Below, one piece after another: positions 21,426 to 23,524 of a stretch of DNA of 23,524 nucleotides. This DNA is from Thermohalobaculum sp039033215 (lineage in GTDB: Bacteria > Pseudomonadota > Alphaproteobacteria > Rhodobacterales > Rhodobacteraceae), in the NCBI GenBank assembly GCA_039033215.1, contig JBCCDA010000071.1, forward strand, positions 1-23,524, in the 5' to 3' direction. Positions within the stretch are counted from its first letter, which is position 1. Each line of letters opens with the position of its first letter. Made by a program: the position numbers and the translations under genes. The notes under the pieces were generated by a model. That model searched no databases and was not told the DNA's origin. It was given only the letters and a program-made list of their open reading frames with translations.

Positions 21426-23300
21426 ATGAGAAGCTGGTGGAAGACCCCTGTGCAGCCCGAACCCGACACGCTTGATGCGGTTGTCCTGCTCAACCGCACC
21501 GTCTATGGCGGTGAGTTCTACCTCGAGAACAGCTTCCGCGCGGACTATGACCCGGCAACAGACCCGCCGGCAGAGGGCGCTGAGAACCTGCGCTTGGCGC
21601 TGAACGTCTACGATCGCTACGACACTTACCTGGAACCCTTCGGCTACAAAGTGCTGACGGGCGACGACCTCGGCTTCGGCCCGGGCGAAAGCGCTGCGGG
21701 CGCGACGTCGGCCGATGATCTGAACGTGTTCTACAAGGGTGGCCTCTTCCGCAACACCTACCAGGAACTGCCCGACGGCAGTTTGGTCAACGTGCCCGAT
21801 GCGGGCGCCGTAGCACTGGTGACCGAGAACGATAATCCGACCGGCAAGACGGTGAACCTCGTGCTGCGGGGCACCGATGCGGACTTCGGCTCCGACGGTG
21901 AGGCCGGGACCGGGCCAGGCCAGGTGCGCTACTACGGGCAACTGCAACCGCTGATCGACAAGCTCTACGAATATGCTGCCGATCCGGCGAACGGCGTGAC
22001 CGAGGTCGTGGTCTCGGGCCAGAGCCTTGGCGGCACGGCGGCGGACCTCTTCACGATCTACGACGGTGCCCGGTTTGACGCGCTCGACGGGGTCGACCTC
22101 TCGGTGGTCTCGATCTCGTCGGCCGGGATCGATCCCGAAACGTTGAACCTCAAGCAGGACTTCGACCCCGCGCTCGTGGACGTCTCGGGCCCGGCCCCGG
22201 CAATCGCCGCGCCGAGCTACTACACCCAGTTCGCCCACGATCAGGACTTCGTCTACTTCCCCGAGCGGTATGATTTCGCCCAGCACGATGCCGCCGGACC
22301 GCTGATCCCAGCGATCTTCACCGCGGGCGCCCTGGCCGGTCTGACCGACGCGATCCATATTGGTGGCGACACCGACAACCCGGCGCTGATCGAGCTCGAG
22401 ACCCCCCTGGTCCCCGTCTACGATCTGACGGCCGGCTTCGCCTCGTTCTTCCTGCCCCCGCACTACATGGACCTCTACGAGCTGAACGGGCGCAATCTCG
22501 CTGTGGCGCTGGATGCGGCGGGCCGGTCGGACTTCGATCGCTACATCGCGCTGAACGGCCAGAACTTCGCGACCGAAAACGTCGAGAGCAACAACACCGT
22601 CAACGGCTGGGCGCTTCCCGTCGACGACAGCTTCGACGTCAGCGGTGAGACCGGGGATGTCATGATCCTGGGCCTCGGCGGCGACGATACGGTCACGCTG
22701 GGCCTGGGCGATGATTTCTACTTCGGCGGTGAGGGGACCGACACGGTCGATCTCTCGGCCTCGGTCAAGGGCGCGATCGTGAGCCTGTCGCTGGGGTTTG
22801 TCTTCAGCAAGGGCAATATCGGCGGGCGCGACGAGCTGCTGAGCGTCGAGAACGTCATCGGCTCGGATGGCCGGGATCTCCTCTTCGGCGACAAGGGCGC
22901 AAACGTGCTCGAGGGGGCTGGCGGCAAGGACAAGATCTTCGGCAAGAAAGGCGACGATGTCGTCTCGGGTGGCGATGGGAACGATGTGCTCTTGGGCGGC
23001 AGGGGTGATGACACCGTCATCGGAGGCGCCGGCAACGACCGCATGTTCGGCGGTCGCGGCGACGATGTCTTCGAGTTCGACCTGGGCCACGACGACGATC
23101 GCATCCGTGACTTCCGACCCGGGCATGACCTGATCGATCTGTCGGCGCTTGACTTCGCGAGCTTCGACGACGTCGAGGATGCCGCCTACCAGCGCGGCCG
23201 GTCGACTGTGATCGAAACCTCCGAAACCGACAGCATCCGGCTTGACGGTGTGCGGTTACGGGAGCTGGACGCGGACGATTTCATCTTCGCGATCGCGTAG
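21426..23300 (+). CDS. Lipase-like protein with C-terminal RTX calcium-binding repeats
   Basis: This is a predicted extracellular enzyme of 624 residues. The N-terminal part (about 1-370) looks like an alpha/beta hydrolase: VVLRGTDADF before it and the nucleophile elbow SGQSLGGTAAD with S200. H346 in PPHYMDLYE is a candidate catalytic His, and the Asp may lie in HDQDFVYFP. The C-terminal part has RTX nonapeptides: a short set near 418-440 (GGDDTVTLG, GLGDDFYFG) and about eight in a row at 478-552, such as GGDGNDVLLG and GGAGNDRMFG. It ends with a hydrophobic/acidic tail, DADDFIFAIA. There is no N-terminal signal peptide, as expected for type I secretion; the transporter is not in the window. 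GGGAGAG lies 6-7 nt before the ATG. Lipase versus phospholipase or other esterase cannot be decided. Confidence 0.88.
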   Translation: MRSWWKTPVQPEPDTLDAVVLLNRTVYGGEFYLENSFRADYDPATDPPAEGAENLRLALNVYDRYDTYLEPFGYKVLTGDDLGFGPGESAAGATSADDLNVFYKGGLFRNTYQELPDGSLVNVPDAGAVALVTENDNPTGKTVNLVLRGTDADFGSDGEAGTGPGQVRYYGQLQPLIDKLYEYAADPANGVTEVVVSGQSLGGTAADLFTIYDGARFDALDGVDLSVVSISSAGIDPETLNLKQDFDPALVDVSGPAPAIAAPSYYTQFAHDQDFVYFPERYDFAQHDAAGPLIPAIFTAGALAGLTDAIHIGGDTDNPALIELETPLVPVYDLTAGFASFFLPPHYMDLYELNGRNLAVALDAAGRSDFDRYIALNGQNFATENVESNNTVNGWALPVDDSFDVSGETGDVMILGLGGDDTVTLGLGDDFYFGGEGTDTVDLSASVKGAIVSLSLGFVFSKGNIGGRDELLSVENVIGSDGRDLLFGDKGANVLEGAGGKDKIFGKKGDDVVSGGDGNDVLLGGRGDDTVIGGAGNDRMFGGRGDDVFEFDLGHDDDRIRDFRPGHDLIDLSALDFASFDDVEDAAYQRGRSTVIETSETDSIRLDGVRLRELDADDFIFAIA

Positions 23301-23524
23301 CACGGGGGACTCGACGCGGGACCGGCTGCGGGAGGTACTGACGTCGACATTGCCGACAAGGTCACGTTGTCCCTGAAGGAAGCGAGCTTGTCCTGACTGG
23401 ACGTGACCTGTTGGCCTGGGATGCGGCCGTCCCCTGCGCGAGCTGGAAACTGGCGCAGGTCCACTGGCGCATATCCACTCCTGAGCCCGACCTCATCCAG
23501 AAATAGTCCTTGTTCCACCAAGGA
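23301..23524. other. Non-coding tail of window with two hairpins
   Basis: No convincing gene was found. GGTCACGT (23360-23367) pairs with ACGTGACC (23401-23408), enclosing AGGAAGC (23377-23383) opposite GCTTGTCCT (23386-23394). CCTGCGC (23433-23439) pairs with GCGCAGG (23453-23459) around 13 nt. Neither has a following T-run. They could end the lipase transcript or be remnants of an element that continues past the edge. Confidence 0.35.

Noticed and set aside
21276..23126. Minus-strand 616-codon frame opposite the RTX lipase
   Set aside because: It is the reverse reading of Asp/Gly-rich RTX codons and hydrolase sequence, with no domain.
23186..23521. Minus-strand 111-codon frame at the right edge, considered as a transposase remnant
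   Set aside because: No transposase motif can be read, and half of it is antisense to the RTX tail.

Overview
The window is about 23.5 kb of GC-rich, densely packed bacterial chromosome. It looks like an alphaproteobacterium of the Rhodobacterales/Roseobacter type. The reasons are the hisS-hisZ order with an alphaproteobacterial-type HisRS, the high GC in third codon positions, a TTGAC-type tRNA promoter, and the closest family resemblances of most proteins. This taxonomy is inference; no rRNA is present. I count 17 protein genes (one truncated at the left edge) and one tRNA. I see no CRISPR array, no intact insertion sequence and no phage genes.

Layout. (1) 1-3632, minus strand: a run of a TPM-domain membrane protein, an Asp/Glu-racemase-family protein (7-nt overlap), hisS and the start of hisZ. 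(2) 3722-4705, plus: an aldo/keto reductase, divergent from the TPM gene. (3) 4770-10392, plus: a surface-polysaccharide block. Three consecutive genes (capE, capF, capG, also called fnlA-fnlB-fnlC) make up the complete known route from UDP-GlcNAc to UDP-N-acetyl-L-fucosamine. They are followed by a Wzc-like chain-length regulator fused to a bacterial tyrosine kinase. No glycosyltransferase, flippase or polymerase lies in the window. (4) 10483-13458, plus: a 991-residue secreted multihaem c-type cytochrome with six CXXCH motifs and an N-terminal part resembling cytochrome P460. It meets a convergent CueR-type copper sensor gene, and their stop codons overlap. (5) 13944-14020, minus: an elongator-type tRNA-Met(CAT) with an unpaired base position in its acceptor stem. 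(6) 14159-17428, plus: a ThDP enzyme of the acetolactate synthase family, then an aldehyde dehydrogenase. Between them lie an intrinsic terminator and a long nested hairpin. (7) 17511-18959, minus: the potassium transporter subunit TrkH, convergent with the dehydrogenase through a hairpin that contains both stop codons. (8) 19081-21161: a HxlR-type regulator divergent from a VOC dioxygenase and an overlapping alpha/beta hydrolase, which resembles a quinone/electrophile-detoxification module. (9) 21426-23300, plus: a lipase-like enzyme with a C-terminal RTX calcium-binding region, probably exported by a type I system encoded elsewhere.

The window is a mosaic of short operons rather than one system. 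The least explained items are the P460-like/multihaem cytochrome, the nested 86-nt hairpin between the ThDP enzyme and aldehyde dehydrogenase genes, the interleaved perfect inverted repeats upstream of the RTX lipase, and the acceptor-stem mismatch in the tRNA. Structures in RNA were found by eye from complementary arms; no folding energy was computed. Functional calls rest on remembered family motifs, not on database searches.
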